Made by a program: the position numbers and the translations under genes. From Caulobacter radicis (GTDB lineage Bacteria; Pseudomonadota; Alphaproteobacteria; Caulobacterales; Caulobacteraceae), in contig NZ_QDKO01000003.1 in the NCBI RefSeq assembly GCF_003094615.1, positions 59,830-123,829 of the forward strand: 64,000 nucleotides of DNA, in the 5' to 3' direction. Positions within the stretch are counted from its first letter, which is position 1, and the number at the start of each line of letters is the position of its first letter. Positions 15,716 to 23,197 of this stretch are shown piece after piece. Under the pieces are notes generated by a model. The model was not told where the DNA came from and did not search any database. It was given only the letters and a program-made list of their open reading frames with translations.

Positions 15716-17239
15716 ATGGCGGACGCCAGCGACGCAGCGATCTTCGGCCCCTCGAAGGCGGCTTTGGCTTTCCTTGGCGAGGCCCATGGCCAGCTGATCG
15801 GCGAGACTTTCGTCGAGGGGCGGGGCGAGACCCTGATCGAGGTCGAGGATCCGGCGAGCGAGCAGGTGATCGCCAAGGTGCGTGCGACCTCGGTCGAGGA
15901 CCTGGACCTGGCCGTGGCCGCCGCCCGCAAGGCCTTCAAGGGCTGGAGCCGGACCTCCGGCGCCGATCGCGCCCGGATCATGCTGCGCTTCGCCGACCTC
16001 CTGGAGCGCGACGCCGACCAACTGGCCGAGATCGAGACGCTGGAGAACGGCATGCCGATCGCGCTGTCGGGGGCGACCATCAAGGGATTCTGCGCCGACT
16101 ACGTGCGCTACTACGCGGGCCTGGCCACCAAGCTGGAGGGCTCGACCATCCCGGCGCGGGCCAACGGCCGCGAGGCGCTGGACCTCCTCGTCTACACCGT
16201 GCGCGAGCCGGTGGGCGTGGTCGGGGCGATCGTGCCGTGGAACGTGCCGGTGTCGATGATCATCCTCAAGCTGGCGCCGGCCCTGGCCTCGGGCTGCACG
16301 CTCGTCTTGAAGAGCGCCGAGCTGACGCCGCTGACCTCGATCCTGGTGGCGCGGCTGTGGCTGGAGGCCGGCGGCCCGCCCGGCGTGTTCAACCTGATCC
16401 ACGGCCTGGGCCACGAGATCGGCGCGGCGCTGGTTTCCCATCCGGGCGTCGACAAGATCACCTTCACCGGCTCGACGGCCGTGGGCAAGGAGATCGTCCG
16501 CGCCGTCAGCCATGATCTCAAGCGCGTCACCCTGGAGCTGGGCGGCAAGTCGCCGTTCGTGATCTTCCCCGACGCCGACCTGGCCGACGCCATCCCGTCG
16601 GCGGCTATGGCCTGCTTCTTCCTGTCGGGCCAGAACTGCATGGCCGGTACGCGCCTCTTCGTGCACGAGAAGGTGCTGGAGCCGGTGCTGGAGGGCCTGG
16701 CCCAGACGGCGGCCTGGCTGAAGGTCGGGCCCGGCCTTGATCCGACGACGATGATCGGCCCGCTGGTCTCGGCCCGGCAGAAGGGCAGGGTGCTTGAGCA
16801 TGTCGAGGCCGCGGCGGCCGAGGGCGCGCGCCTGGCCTATGCCGGCGGCGTGCCGGCCGGTCCGGGGCACTATGTGGCCCCGACCGTCTATGCGGACGTC
16901 ACCCCCGACATGCGCCTGGCGCGGGAAGAGGTGTTCGGGCCGGTGCTGGGCGTGCAGAGCTTCGGCGACGATGACGAGGCCCTGCTGTCGGCGATCAACG
17001 CCACGACCTACGGCCTGTCGGGCTCGGTCTGGACCAAGGACCTGTCGCGCGCCCACCGCATGGCCCGCGCCATCGACAGCGGCCAGGTGGGCGTCAACAT
17101 CCACGCGGCGCTGAGCCCCGAGACCCCGTTCGGCGGCAACCGCCAGTCGGGCTGGGGCCGCGAGTTCGGGCGCGAGGGCATCGACTCGTACCTAAAGACC
17201 AAGGCGGTGAGCGTGAACCTCGGGGTGATCCCGGGGTGA
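15716..17239 (+). CDS. NAD(P)-dependent aldehyde dehydrogenase 1
   Basis: The 507-residue protein spans the full ALDH length. The cofactor segment is IVPWNVPVSM, the catalytic base is in TLELGGKSP (Glu near residue 273), and the nucleophile is in GQNCMAGTR (Cys near residue 306). The C-terminal motif is PFGGNRQSGWGREFGREG. It oxidises an aldehyde to an acid; substrates in this subfamily include aromatic and hydroxymuconic-type aldehydes. It is divergent from MFS 1 across a promoter region holding only a half-site (ATCCG at 15583-15587) of the island palindrome. A second, quite diverged ALDH lies 2 kb away, so two distinct aldehyde steps are likely. Confidence 0.93.
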   Translation: MADASDAAIFGPSKAALAFLGEAHGQLIGETFVEGRGETLIEVEDPASEQVIAKVRATSVEDLDLAVAAARKAFKGWSRTSGADRARIMLRFADLLERDADQLAEIETLENGMPIALSGATIKGFCADYVRYYAGLATKLEGSTIPARANGREALDLLVYTVREPVGVVGAIVPWNVPVSMIILKLAPALASGCTLVLKSAELTPLTSILVARLWLEAGGPPGVFNLIHGLGHEIGAALVSHPGVDKITFTGSTAVGKEIVRAVSHDLKRVTLELGGKSPFVIFPDADLADAIPSAAMACFFLSGQNCMAGTRLFVHEKVLEPVLEGLAQTAAWLKVGPGLDPTTMIGPLVSARQKGRVLEHVEAAAAEGARLAYAGGVPAGPGHYVAPTVYADVTPDMRLAREEVFGPVLGVQSFGDDDEALLSAINATTYGLSGSVWTKDLSRAHRMARAIDSGQVGVNIHAALSPETPFGGNRQSGWGREFGREGIDSYLKTKAVSVNLGVIPG

Positions 17240-17245
17240 GGTTTG

Positions 17246-17376
17246 GGAACCTCCCCCTGTGGGGGAGGCGATCGCGTTAGCGATCGGTGGGGGGGGGTGA
17301 CTTCCGGCTCCTCGCAAGCTGAAAACGGCCCCCCTCCGGCCCTTCGGGCCACCTCCCCCAGAGGGGGAGGATCTTG
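17246..17376. repeat. Family A palindromic repeat pair
   Basis: The left unit is CCTCCCCCTGTGGGGGAGG with a GCGATCGCGTTAGCGATCG stem. The inverted right unit is CCCTCCGGCCCTTCGGGCC followed by a second CTCCCCC stem. It directly follows the aldehyde dehydrogenase stop. Confidence 0.8.
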
Positions 17377-17429
17377 GGGCGCGACCTCGCTGCCTCTCGC
17401 GCGAAAGCGCAGAGTTAGTGGAGAGGGCG

Positions 17430-17893
17430 CGGGGCGTCCGGGCCTCGCCCGGATGTGTGTGTTTCAAATACCGTTTCGACGAGACAGAACGCCCCGCGCG
17501 ATCGTTGTTCCTCAGGCCGGGACGCGCGGGCCTCTTCCGCCCTTTGTCCCTTCCCCATGCAATGCGCCCCCGTTTCTTGCGGCCAGGCGTGCATGCGGCG
17601 CGGACCCTCGGACGGGCGGGAGCCTATTTGGGTAAGCTCCCGATGGCTGGGTTTACGTCCCCCATCCTCATTTGAGCTTTCAGGCCCGGCTCGCGCCGCT
17701 CCTTCAGCCCCGCTCGATCGCATCCACGTCGCACGCTTCGGGCCGGATCCTCGCGCCCTCTCCCTGCGACGGGACCCGATGATTATGGCCCGGGTTTCAG
17801 TGCGTCTGATTGAGACGTATGAGGAAGTTGCAAGCGGTTGGATTTACTCAGGAGTTTTTGCGGAACGCCGGGGATGGACGCGGCTCTATCCCC
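17430..17893 (+). other. Copy 2 of the conserved two-copy intergenic element
   Basis: This element is homologous, on the opposite strand, to 2151-2640. The best conserved part is 17700-17893, running from CCCCGCTCGATCG through GCGTCTGATTGAGACG to the CGGGGATGGA..TCTATCCCCG hairpin. Open frames here (for example from 17455 or 17810) have no recognisable protein family, and the last simply runs antisense into the hydrolase gene. Together with the repeat before it, the element fills the 690-base gap between the dehydrogenase and hydrolase genes. The role is unknown. Confidence 0.45.
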
Positions 17894-17930
17894 GTCCGCC
17901 TTCCTGATCCCTCTCCCTCTGGGAGAGGGT

Positions 17931-19013
17931 TTATTCCAGTCCCTCGACGATCAGGTTGGGCAGCACGGCGTCGTCGAAGTCGAGCCTGGGCCGGCCGATG
18001 CGGACGATCACGAGGTCGCGCGAGGGCGAGACGTAGACGCGCTGGCCGCCGAAGCCGTCGAAATAGACCAGATCGTCGGCCAGGAACGGCGCGCCGTGCG
18101 GGGCGGCGTAGGCGGTTGAGGGGCCGTAGGTGCGCTTGCCGTTCTCGATCGGCGCGGCGCGCCAGACCAGCAGGCCGTAGGCGGGATTGAGCGGGTTCTC
18201 GGCCGTGATGGTCGCGATCCAGTCGGCCGGCAGCACCTGGCGGCCGTCGATGGCGCCGGCGCCGGCGACCAGGCGACCCAGTTGCAGCCAGTCCCGGGCC
18301 CGGGCCTGCAGGCCGGCGAAGAAGCGCGGCTCGCCGTCCTCGCGCTCGACCCACAACCGGGCGTCGGACCCGCCCATCGGGCTCCAGAGGGCCTTGGAGA
18401 GATAGGTTGCGGCGTCGCCCAGACCCTTGGCCGCGACGGCGCGCGACAAAGCCAGGCCCGCCACCTGGGCGGCGACGTTGTAGTAGTCGAAGACCTCGCC
18501 GGAGGGGCGCTGGGCCTGCACCGACAGGGCCGTCTCGCTGATCCTGTCGCCAAGCATCAGGGCCAGGGCGACGGGATCGCCCTTGTCGAGGCTGTGCACC
18601 GTCAGGCCCGAGCTCATGCCCAAGAGGTGGCGCAGCGGGATCGCTCCGCGCGGGTCGTCGCGCCATTCGGAAATGTAGAGGCCGACCGGATCGTCGATCG
18701 AGGCGATCGCGCCGTCGCGGATGGCCGCGCCGTAGAGCAGGCCCAGGGCCGACTTGTGCATCGAGAAGGTCTCGAACAGGCTCTCGGCGGTGACGTGCGG
18801 CGCGTAGGCCTCGTGACGCAGGGCGCCCCCGGACCAGACCAGCAGAGCCAGGCCGTCATGGGCGTCGGAGAAGGCCTGGGCGGCGTCGAGAGAGCCTTGC
18901 GAGACCCCGCCCGGAACGACCGGCGAGGCGTCGGGCGCGGCCGCGCCGGCCACCGGGCGCAGAGGGGCGTAGCCGTGGATCTCGTCCACGCCGCGTCCGT
19001 TCATCGTCGTCAT
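17931..19013 (-). CDS. Beta-lactamase-fold serine hydrolase, paralog 2
   Basis: The 360-residue cytoplasmic protein has no signal peptide. The SxxK motif is S84-MH-K87 (ETFSMHKS) and the YxN motif is in FDYYNVAAQVAGLAL. The overall layout and the terminal VLPNLIVEGLE match hydrolase 1 (12117-13250), though the sequences are well diverged. The probable activity is as an esterase or amidase/lactamase acting on an island intermediate. It is divergent from aldehyde dehydrogenase 2 with a copy of the CCG-N5-CGGATA motif between them, so it belongs to the same presumed regulon. Having two such hydrolases suggests two related substrates or sequential hydrolyses. Confidence 0.85.
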   Translation of the reverse strand: MTTMNGRGVDEIHGYAPLRPVAGAAAPDASPVVPGGVSQGSLDAAQAFSDAHDGLALLVWSGGALRHEAYAPHVTAESLFETFSMHKSALGLLYGAAIRDGAIASIDDPVGLYISEWRDDPRGAIPLRHLLGMSSGLTVHSLDKGDPVALALMLGDRISETALSVQAQRPSGEVFDYYNVAAQVAGLALSRAVAAKGLGDAATYLSKALWSPMGGSDARLWVEREDGEPRFFAGLQARARDWLQLGRLVAGAGAIDGRQVLPADWIATITAENPLNPAYGLLVWRAAPIENGKRTYGPSTAYAAPHGAPFLADDLVYFDGFGGQRVYVSPSRDLVIVRIGRPRLDFDDAVLPNLIVEGLE

Positions 19014-19091
19014 CCCAAGCCCCTGAAAAGCATCCGTTACGAGCCTTGAATCTAGGCTCTAGCGCGGTTCGCAAACGCCTGCGCGCAAAGG

Positions 19092-19118
19092 CGCCCGCAC
19101 AGCGGATAGGCCGTCCGC
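19092..19118. promoter_or_regulatory. Island palindrome copy (one strong half) between hydrolase 2 and aldehyde dehydrogenase 2
   Basis: CGCCCG-CACAG-CGGATA occupies 19092-19108, with CCG conserved in the left half and the right half exact. An overlapping imperfect palindrome GCGGA-N7-TCCGC continues to 19118. It lies about 80 bases upstream of both divergent starts. Confidence 0.5.
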
Positions 19119-19187
19119 GACCCCTGTGAATCGAGGATGTGGGGATTAGCGTCGAGGCTGGAATTCCAGCGTCCCGGGGAGTGCGCC

Positions 19188-20702
19188 ATGACCTTCGTCG
19201 TCCGTTCGGTCGAACCTCAGACGGAGGGGGCGAAAGCCTTCCTCGCCAAGCGTCGCAAGCAGCTGTTCATCGGCGGCGCCTGGGTCGATGCGGCCGGCGG
19301 CGACACCTTCGCGACCAAGGACCCGGCCACCGGCGTGGTGCTGTCCGAGATCGCCAAGGGCGGGGCGGCCGATGTCGACGCTGCCGTGGCGGCCGCCCGC
19401 AAGGCCTTCGACGGCGGCGAGTGGCCGTCGCTGACGCCCATGCAGCGCTCGCGCCTGCTGTGGACCCTGGCCGACCTGATCGAGGCCAATATCGACGAGC
19501 TGGCCGAGCTGGAGACCCTCGACCAGGGCAAGCCGCTGTACGTCGGCCGCTGGGCCGAGATCCCCGGCGCGGTGAACCAGTTTCGCTACTATGCGGGCCT
19601 GGCGACGGCCATCGAGGGGCGAACGATCGACAGCTCGATCAACTACCAGCCGGCCGGCAAGCAGGTGGCCAGCTGGACCCTGCGCGAGCCGGTGGGCGTG
19701 GTCGCCGCCATCGTGCCGTGGAACTCGCCGCTGGTGCTGACGGCCATGAAGCTGGCGCCGGCCCTGGCCGCCGGCTGCACCGTGGTGCTGAAGCCTGCCG
19801 AGGACACCTCGCTGACCGCCGTGCGGCTTGCCGAGCTGGTGCAGCAGGCCGGCTTCCCGGCGGGGGTGCTGAACCTGGTCACGGGCCTGGGCGGCGAGGC
19901 CGGCGCGGCGCTGGCGGCGCACCAGGACGTCGACAAGGTGGCCTTCACCGGCTCGACCCCGACGGGCCGGGCGATCCTCGACGCGGCCAAGGGCAACCTC
20001 AAGAAGGTCAGCCTGGAACTGGGCGGCAAGTCGCCGGTGGTGATCCTGCCGGACGCCGACCTGGACCTGGCCATCCCCGGCGCGGCCAACGCCATCTTCT
20101 TCAACGCCGGCCAGGTCTGCGTGGCCGGCTCGCGCCTCTACGCCCATCGCTCGATCTACGACCGGGTGGTCGAGGGCGTGGCGGGGCAGGCCAAGGGGCT
20201 GCAACTGGGGCACGGCCTGGATCCGGCCACCCACATGGGCCCCTTGGTGTCGCGCAAGCAGGCCGACCGCGTGGCCGGCTTCGTGGCCGGTGCGGCCGCG
20301 GCCGGGGCCGAGGTGCTGACCGGCGGCGTCCAGGGCGGCGACGAGGGGACCTTCGTGACGCCGGCCGTGGTCGCCCGCGTGACTCCCGACATGGCCATCG
20401 TCCGCGAGGAGGTGTTCGGCCCCGTGGTGGTCGTGCAGGCCTATGACGAGATCGACGAGGTGGTGGCCGCCGCCAACGACAGCGAGTTCGGCCTGGCCGC
20501 CAGCATCTGGACCGAGAGCCTGTCGCACGCCCATCGCCTGTCGCGCCGCATCAAGGCCGGCACCGTCTGGATCAACTGCCACTCGATGTACGACAACGCC
20601 CTGCCGATCGGCGGGGTCAAGGCCTCGGGCTGGGGGCGCGACAGCGGCCAGGTCGCCCTCGACGGCTACCTGGAATGGAAGACGGTCTGCGCGGTCGTCT
20701 GA
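19188..20702 (+). CDS. NAD(P)-dependent aldehyde dehydrogenase 2
   Basis: The 504-residue ALDH has IVPWNSPLVLTAMKLAPALA, the catalytic Glu in SLELGGKSP (near 277), the nucleophile in AGQVCVAGSR (near 309) and a C-terminal KASGWGRDSGQ. The start is the ATG before TFVVRSVEP, preceded by GGGGAG. It resembles betaine/phenylacetaldehyde-type ALDHs more than ALDH 1 does. It is the first gene of an operon: its stop TGA overlaps the ATG of the alpha/beta hydrolase gene, and the methyltransferase and its partner follow after a second motif copy. The substrate is unknown. Confidence 0.93.
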   Translation: MTFVVRSVEPQTEGAKAFLAKRRKQLFIGGAWVDAAGGDTFATKDPATGVVLSEIAKGGAADVDAAVAAARKAFDGGEWPSLTPMQRSRLLWTLADLIEANIDELAELETLDQGKPLYVGRWAEIPGAVNQFRYYAGLATAIEGRTIDSSINYQPAGKQVASWTLREPVGVVAAIVPWNSPLVLTAMKLAPALAAGCTVVLKPAEDTSLTAVRLAELVQQAGFPAGVLNLVTGLGGEAGAALAAHQDVDKVAFTGSTPTGRAILDAAKGNLKKVSLELGGKSPVVILPDADLDLAIPGAANAIFFNAGQVCVAGSRLYAHRSIYDRVVEGVAGQAKGLQLGHGLDPATHMGPLVSRKQADRVAGFVAGAAAAGAEVLTGGVQGGDEGTFVTPAVVARVTPDMAIVREEVFGPVVVVQAYDEIDEVVAAANDSEFGLAASIWTESLSHAHRLSRRIKAGTVWINCHSMYDNALPIGGVKASGWGRDSGQVALDGYLEWKTVCAVV

Positions 20703-21490
20703 TGAGCCTGGACACTGTCGAGATCGCGATCGGCGATCGCTCCATCGGGCTGGTCGTGGCGCGGCCCGCGGGGGCGCCCAAGGCGGCCATTTCCTTTTCG
20801 CACGGGGCCTTTTCGGCGCCGGGCAAGTACGCGGCTCTGCTGGACGGCTGGGCCGCGGCGGGCCTGCTGGTCGCAGCGCCCCTGCACGTGGACAGCACCG
20901 ACCACCCGCAACGAGAGGTCTACGACCAGGCCGCCGTCTGGCGCACGCGCCTGGAGGACCAGGCCGCGACCCTGGACTGGCTGGCCGAGCAGGGGGCTTT
21001 CGGCCTCGCCGCCGCCGGCCACTCGTTCGGCGCCTTGCTTGCCCTGGCGGCCGGCGGAGCCGGCGTGCTGGCGCCGCCCGGCGCGCCGACGCTGGATCCG
21101 CGCGTCAAGGCCGTGGTCGCCCTGTCGCCGCCGCCGGCCACGCCGCCGCTGATCGGACCCGAGGGCTTTGCAAGCACCGCCGCGCCGCTGCTGGTGCAGA
21201 CCGGCGACGCCGACGTGCTGCCGGGCTTCGTCGACGACTGGCGCATGCGCCTGATCGCCTACGAGGCGCCGCCGGCGGGAAACCGCCACGCGCTCGTGCT
21301 GCCGGGCGTGGACCACTATTTCGGCGGGCTGATCTGCCGGCCCGAACTGCCCGGTCCGGCCCAGGCGGAGGGCTTCGCACAGGCCCTGGCGGCTTCGGCG
21401 GATCTGGTCCTGGCCCATGCCGCCGGCGAGGCTTCGGCGGCCGCCCGCATCGCCGCCCGGTCGAGCGATGCAAGCTTCACCACCCGCTGA
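20702..21490 (+). CDS. Alpha/beta hydrolase, dienelactone-hydrolase-like
   Basis: The 262-residue protein has the nucleophile elbow AAGHSFGAL (Ser near residue 107), an acid in QTGDADVLPG (near 169) and a catalytic-histidine segment LPGVDHYFGG (near 205). An early oxyanion segment SHGAFSAPGKY is present. The layout is that of predicted dienelactone hydrolases and carboxylesterases. Translation overlaps the ALDH 2 stop by one base (TGATG), so expression is coupled. Other members of this group hydrolyse small lactones or esters; the natural substrate here is not predictable. Confidence 0.85.
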   Translation: MSLDTVEIAIGDRSIGLVVARPAGAPKAAISFSHGAFSAPGKYAALLDGWAAAGLLVAAPLHVDSTDHPQREVYDQAAVWRTRLEDQAATLDWLAEQGAFGLAAAGHSFGALLALAAGGAGVLAPPGAPTLDPRVKAVVALSPPPATPPLIGPEGFASTAAPLLVQTGDADVLPGFVDDWRMRLIAYEAPPAGNRHALVLPGVDHYFGGLICRPELPGPAQAEGFAQALAASADLVLAHAAGEASAAARIAARSSDASFTTR

Positions 21491-21504
21491 CCGTTGTGCG
21501 GATA
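21488..21504. promoter_or_regulatory. Island palindrome copy upstream of methyltransferase A
   Basis: TGACCG-TTGTG-CGGATA overlaps the stop of the hydrolase gene, about 77 bases before the methyltransferase A start. Its right half is exact, its left half retains T..CCG, and the spacer ends in GTG as at 34363-34379. It suggests an internal promoter for the methyltransferase pair. Confidence 0.48.
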
Positions 21505-21580
21505 GCGGGTCCGACACGCCTTTCAGCCAGGCGCGCCGGGGTTAAAGTCCCTCATCGAAACAAGGTTTTAGAGGTGCCTC

Positions 21581-22627
21581 ATGGACGCTCCGGCCCTGGC
21601 CCAACGCGGGCGCGCGTCGCTCGATTTCCAGGCGGGCATATCGAAGGCGACCTTCGGCCTGCACTTCGCCTCCGAGGCGGAACTGGCCATGAAGGGCGTC
21701 AACGCCCAGACCATGCCCGACGACATGGATGAACGCCACGCCCTGGTCGTCGAGACCCTCGCCGACTCCAAGATCTTCAAGATCCGCGAGCTGTTCGGCG
21801 AATGGGCCTCGCGCACCCACGGCGCCCATTGCGACGAAGCCTTCGAGGAGCGTCGCGCGGTCATCGAGCCCTACCTCAAGAGCCTCGACGAAGGCCCGGC
21901 GACGCTGGACTACGGCGACGGCGAGACCCCGCCCAGCTACTGGAGCAAGGTCTGGTTCCACCGCACCACCGGCGGCTGGGACCACATCGACCACACCGGC
22001 TACGTCCACGGCGAACTGGTGCACAAACAGCTGGTGGCGCGCGGTTACGGCGGCGACATCTTCGGCCAGCGGCGGGCGGCCGCCCAGCAGGCTCCGCGCC
22101 GCGACTACAAGGAGATCCTCGATATCGGCTGCGGCTCGGGCCACTTCACCCAGGCCCTGCAGGAGACCTTCCCGGAAGCCCAGATCACCGGCATCGACTG
22201 GTCGGCCCGCATGCTCGAACAGGCCCGCCGCGTGGCCAACGAGAAGGGCTGGAACTGGAAGCTGATGGTCAAGGGCGGCGAGAACTCAGGTTTCGCCGAC
22301 GAGAGCTTCGATCTCGTGACCACCTTCATCCTGTTCCACGAGGCCCCGCCGCGGATCATCAAGGCGGTGCTGGAAGAGGCGTTCCGGATGCTGAAGCCGG
22401 GCGGCGACATCATCATGGCCGATGTGCCGCGCTACGCCGAGATCGATAAGATGGCCTCGTGGCGATACGACTACCTGGCCAAGTGGGGCGGCGAGCCCTA
22501 CTGGCGCGCCTCGGCCAGCATGGACCTGATCCAGACCTGCAAGGACATCGGCTTCGTCGACGTCGAGGGCGCGACCCAGGCTCCGACCCACTCGTACTAC
22601 GTGCTGCGCGCTCACAAGCCCGCCTGA
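21581..22627 (+). CDS. Class I SAM-dependent methyltransferase A, module with small partner
   Basis: The 348-residue protein has an N-terminal helical region (~1-140), a segment GGWDHIDHTGY at ~133-143, then a Rossmann methyltransferase domain. Motif I is ILDIGCGSGHF (~180-190), and motif IV/post-I acid is in ITGIDWSARMLEQARR. Later segments are FHEAPPRIIKAVLEEAFRML and a KPGGDIIMADVP strand. It ends GGEPYWRASASMDLIQTC..GF, similar in layout to the YNNEPFW segment of methyltransferases B and C. Its gene is followed 24 bases later by the small partner gene. The methyl acceptor is unknown; size and fold suggest a small molecule rather than RNA or protein. Confidence 0.85.
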   Translation: MDAPALAQRGRASLDFQAGISKATFGLHFASEAELAMKGVNAQTMPDDMDERHALVVETLADSKIFKIRELFGEWASRTHGAHCDEAFEERRAVIEPYLKSLDEGPATLDYGDGETPPSYWSKVWFHRTTGGWDHIDHTGYVHGELVHKQLVARGYGGDIFGQRRAAAQQAPRRDYKEILDIGCGSGHFTQALQETFPEAQITGIDWSARMLEQARRVANEKGWNWKLMVKGGENSGFADESFDLVTTFILFHEAPPRIIKAVLEEAFRMLKPGGDIIMADVPRYAEIDKMASWRYDYLAKWGGEPYWRASASMDLIQTCKDIGFVDVEGATQAPTHSYYVLRAHKPA

Positions 22628-22651
22628 TCCTTCCGACAACGAGCGAGCGAC

Positions 22652-22960
22652 ATGAACGCGATGAACCAGAAGACCTTCGAGCGCCCGATCTCCGAACCGG
22701 TGAACCGCCGGATGCTGACCGCCGACCAGATCGACGACCTGGGCGAGGCGATCCTGTCGCTGACCCGCGAGGTCTGGGTGCTGACCGACCGCATCCATGT
22801 GCTGGAAGCGGTGCTGGAAAGCCACGGCGTGCTGGCCAATGCGGAGGTCGACGCCTTCCAGCCGGGCCCGGAACTGCAGGCCCAGCTGAACGCCAAGCGC
22901 GACGCGATCGTGCAGAACCTGATGCGCGCCCTGCGCGTGGCTCCCGAAGCCCGGAGCTGA
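22652..22960 (+). CDS. Small helical partner protein A of the methyltransferase module
   Basis: The 102-residue protein has no signal peptide and no known family. It is predicted almost wholly helical, with a central heptad-like stretch VWVLTDRIHVLEAVLESHGV followed by LANAEVDAFQPGPE and a helix ending NLMRAL. The same pattern (R-[IL]-x2-[LA]-E-x-V..G-x-L..AE-[IV]..F-x-P) is found in the two proteins encoded directly downstream of methyltransferases B and C. In each case the gene order is methyltransferase then small protein. It may be a regulatory or stabilising subunit, as small partners are for some heteromeric methyltransferases; this is inference. A strong terminator follows. Confidence 0.72.
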   Translation: MNAMNQKTFERPISEPVNRRMLTADQIDDLGEAILSLTREVWVLTDRIHVLEAVLESHGVLANAEVDAFQPGPELQAQLNAKRDAIVQNLMRALRVAPEARS

Positions 22961-22995
22961 CGAGGTCCCCGCTGCAACTGCGCAGCGTGTAGCCT

Positions 22996-23025
22996 GGCGC
23001 GGTCCGAAAGGACCGCGCCTTTTTT
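22996..23025 (+). terminator. Rho-independent terminator after methyltransferase module A
   Basis: A perfect 10-bp stem GGCGCGGTCC / GGACCGCGCC encloses a GAAA tetraloop and is followed by six T residues. It ends the aldehyde dehydrogenase 2 to partner A operon. Confidence 0.93.
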
Positions 23026-23035
23026 ATTGCAACGG

Positions 23036-23175
23036 CAGGAACCTCCCCCTGTGGGGGAGGCGATCGCGTAGCGATCGGTGGGGGGAGTGCTTTGGATAAT
23101 GGATCGGCGCTTCGGAAGCTGAAAACGTCCCCCCACCGGCCTGCGGCCGCCTCCCCCACAGGGGGAGGTTCCTTT
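23036..23175. repeat. Family A palindromic repeat pair
   Basis: AGGAACCTCCCCCTGTGGGG with a GCGATCGCGTAGCGATCG stem faces its inverted counterpart ending GGGGGAGGTTCCT, about 140 bases overall. It separates two convergent operons. Confidence 0.85.
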
Positions 23176-23197
23176 GGAACGGCCTCGCTAAGCGCCC

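Noticed and set aside
17810..18190. 126-codon frame with GDGRGSIPVR, which looks like translated tRNA T-arm sequence
   Set aside because: I checked for a tRNA: no acceptor, anticodon or CCA-like pairing is present. The frame runs antisense into the hydrolase; only its start belongs to the conserved intergenic element.
21581..22960. The methyltransferase/small-protein pairs as RiPP precursor and modifying enzyme
   Set aside because: The small proteins are uniformly helical and charged, with no variable core or leader cleavage site, and all three keep the same fold pattern.
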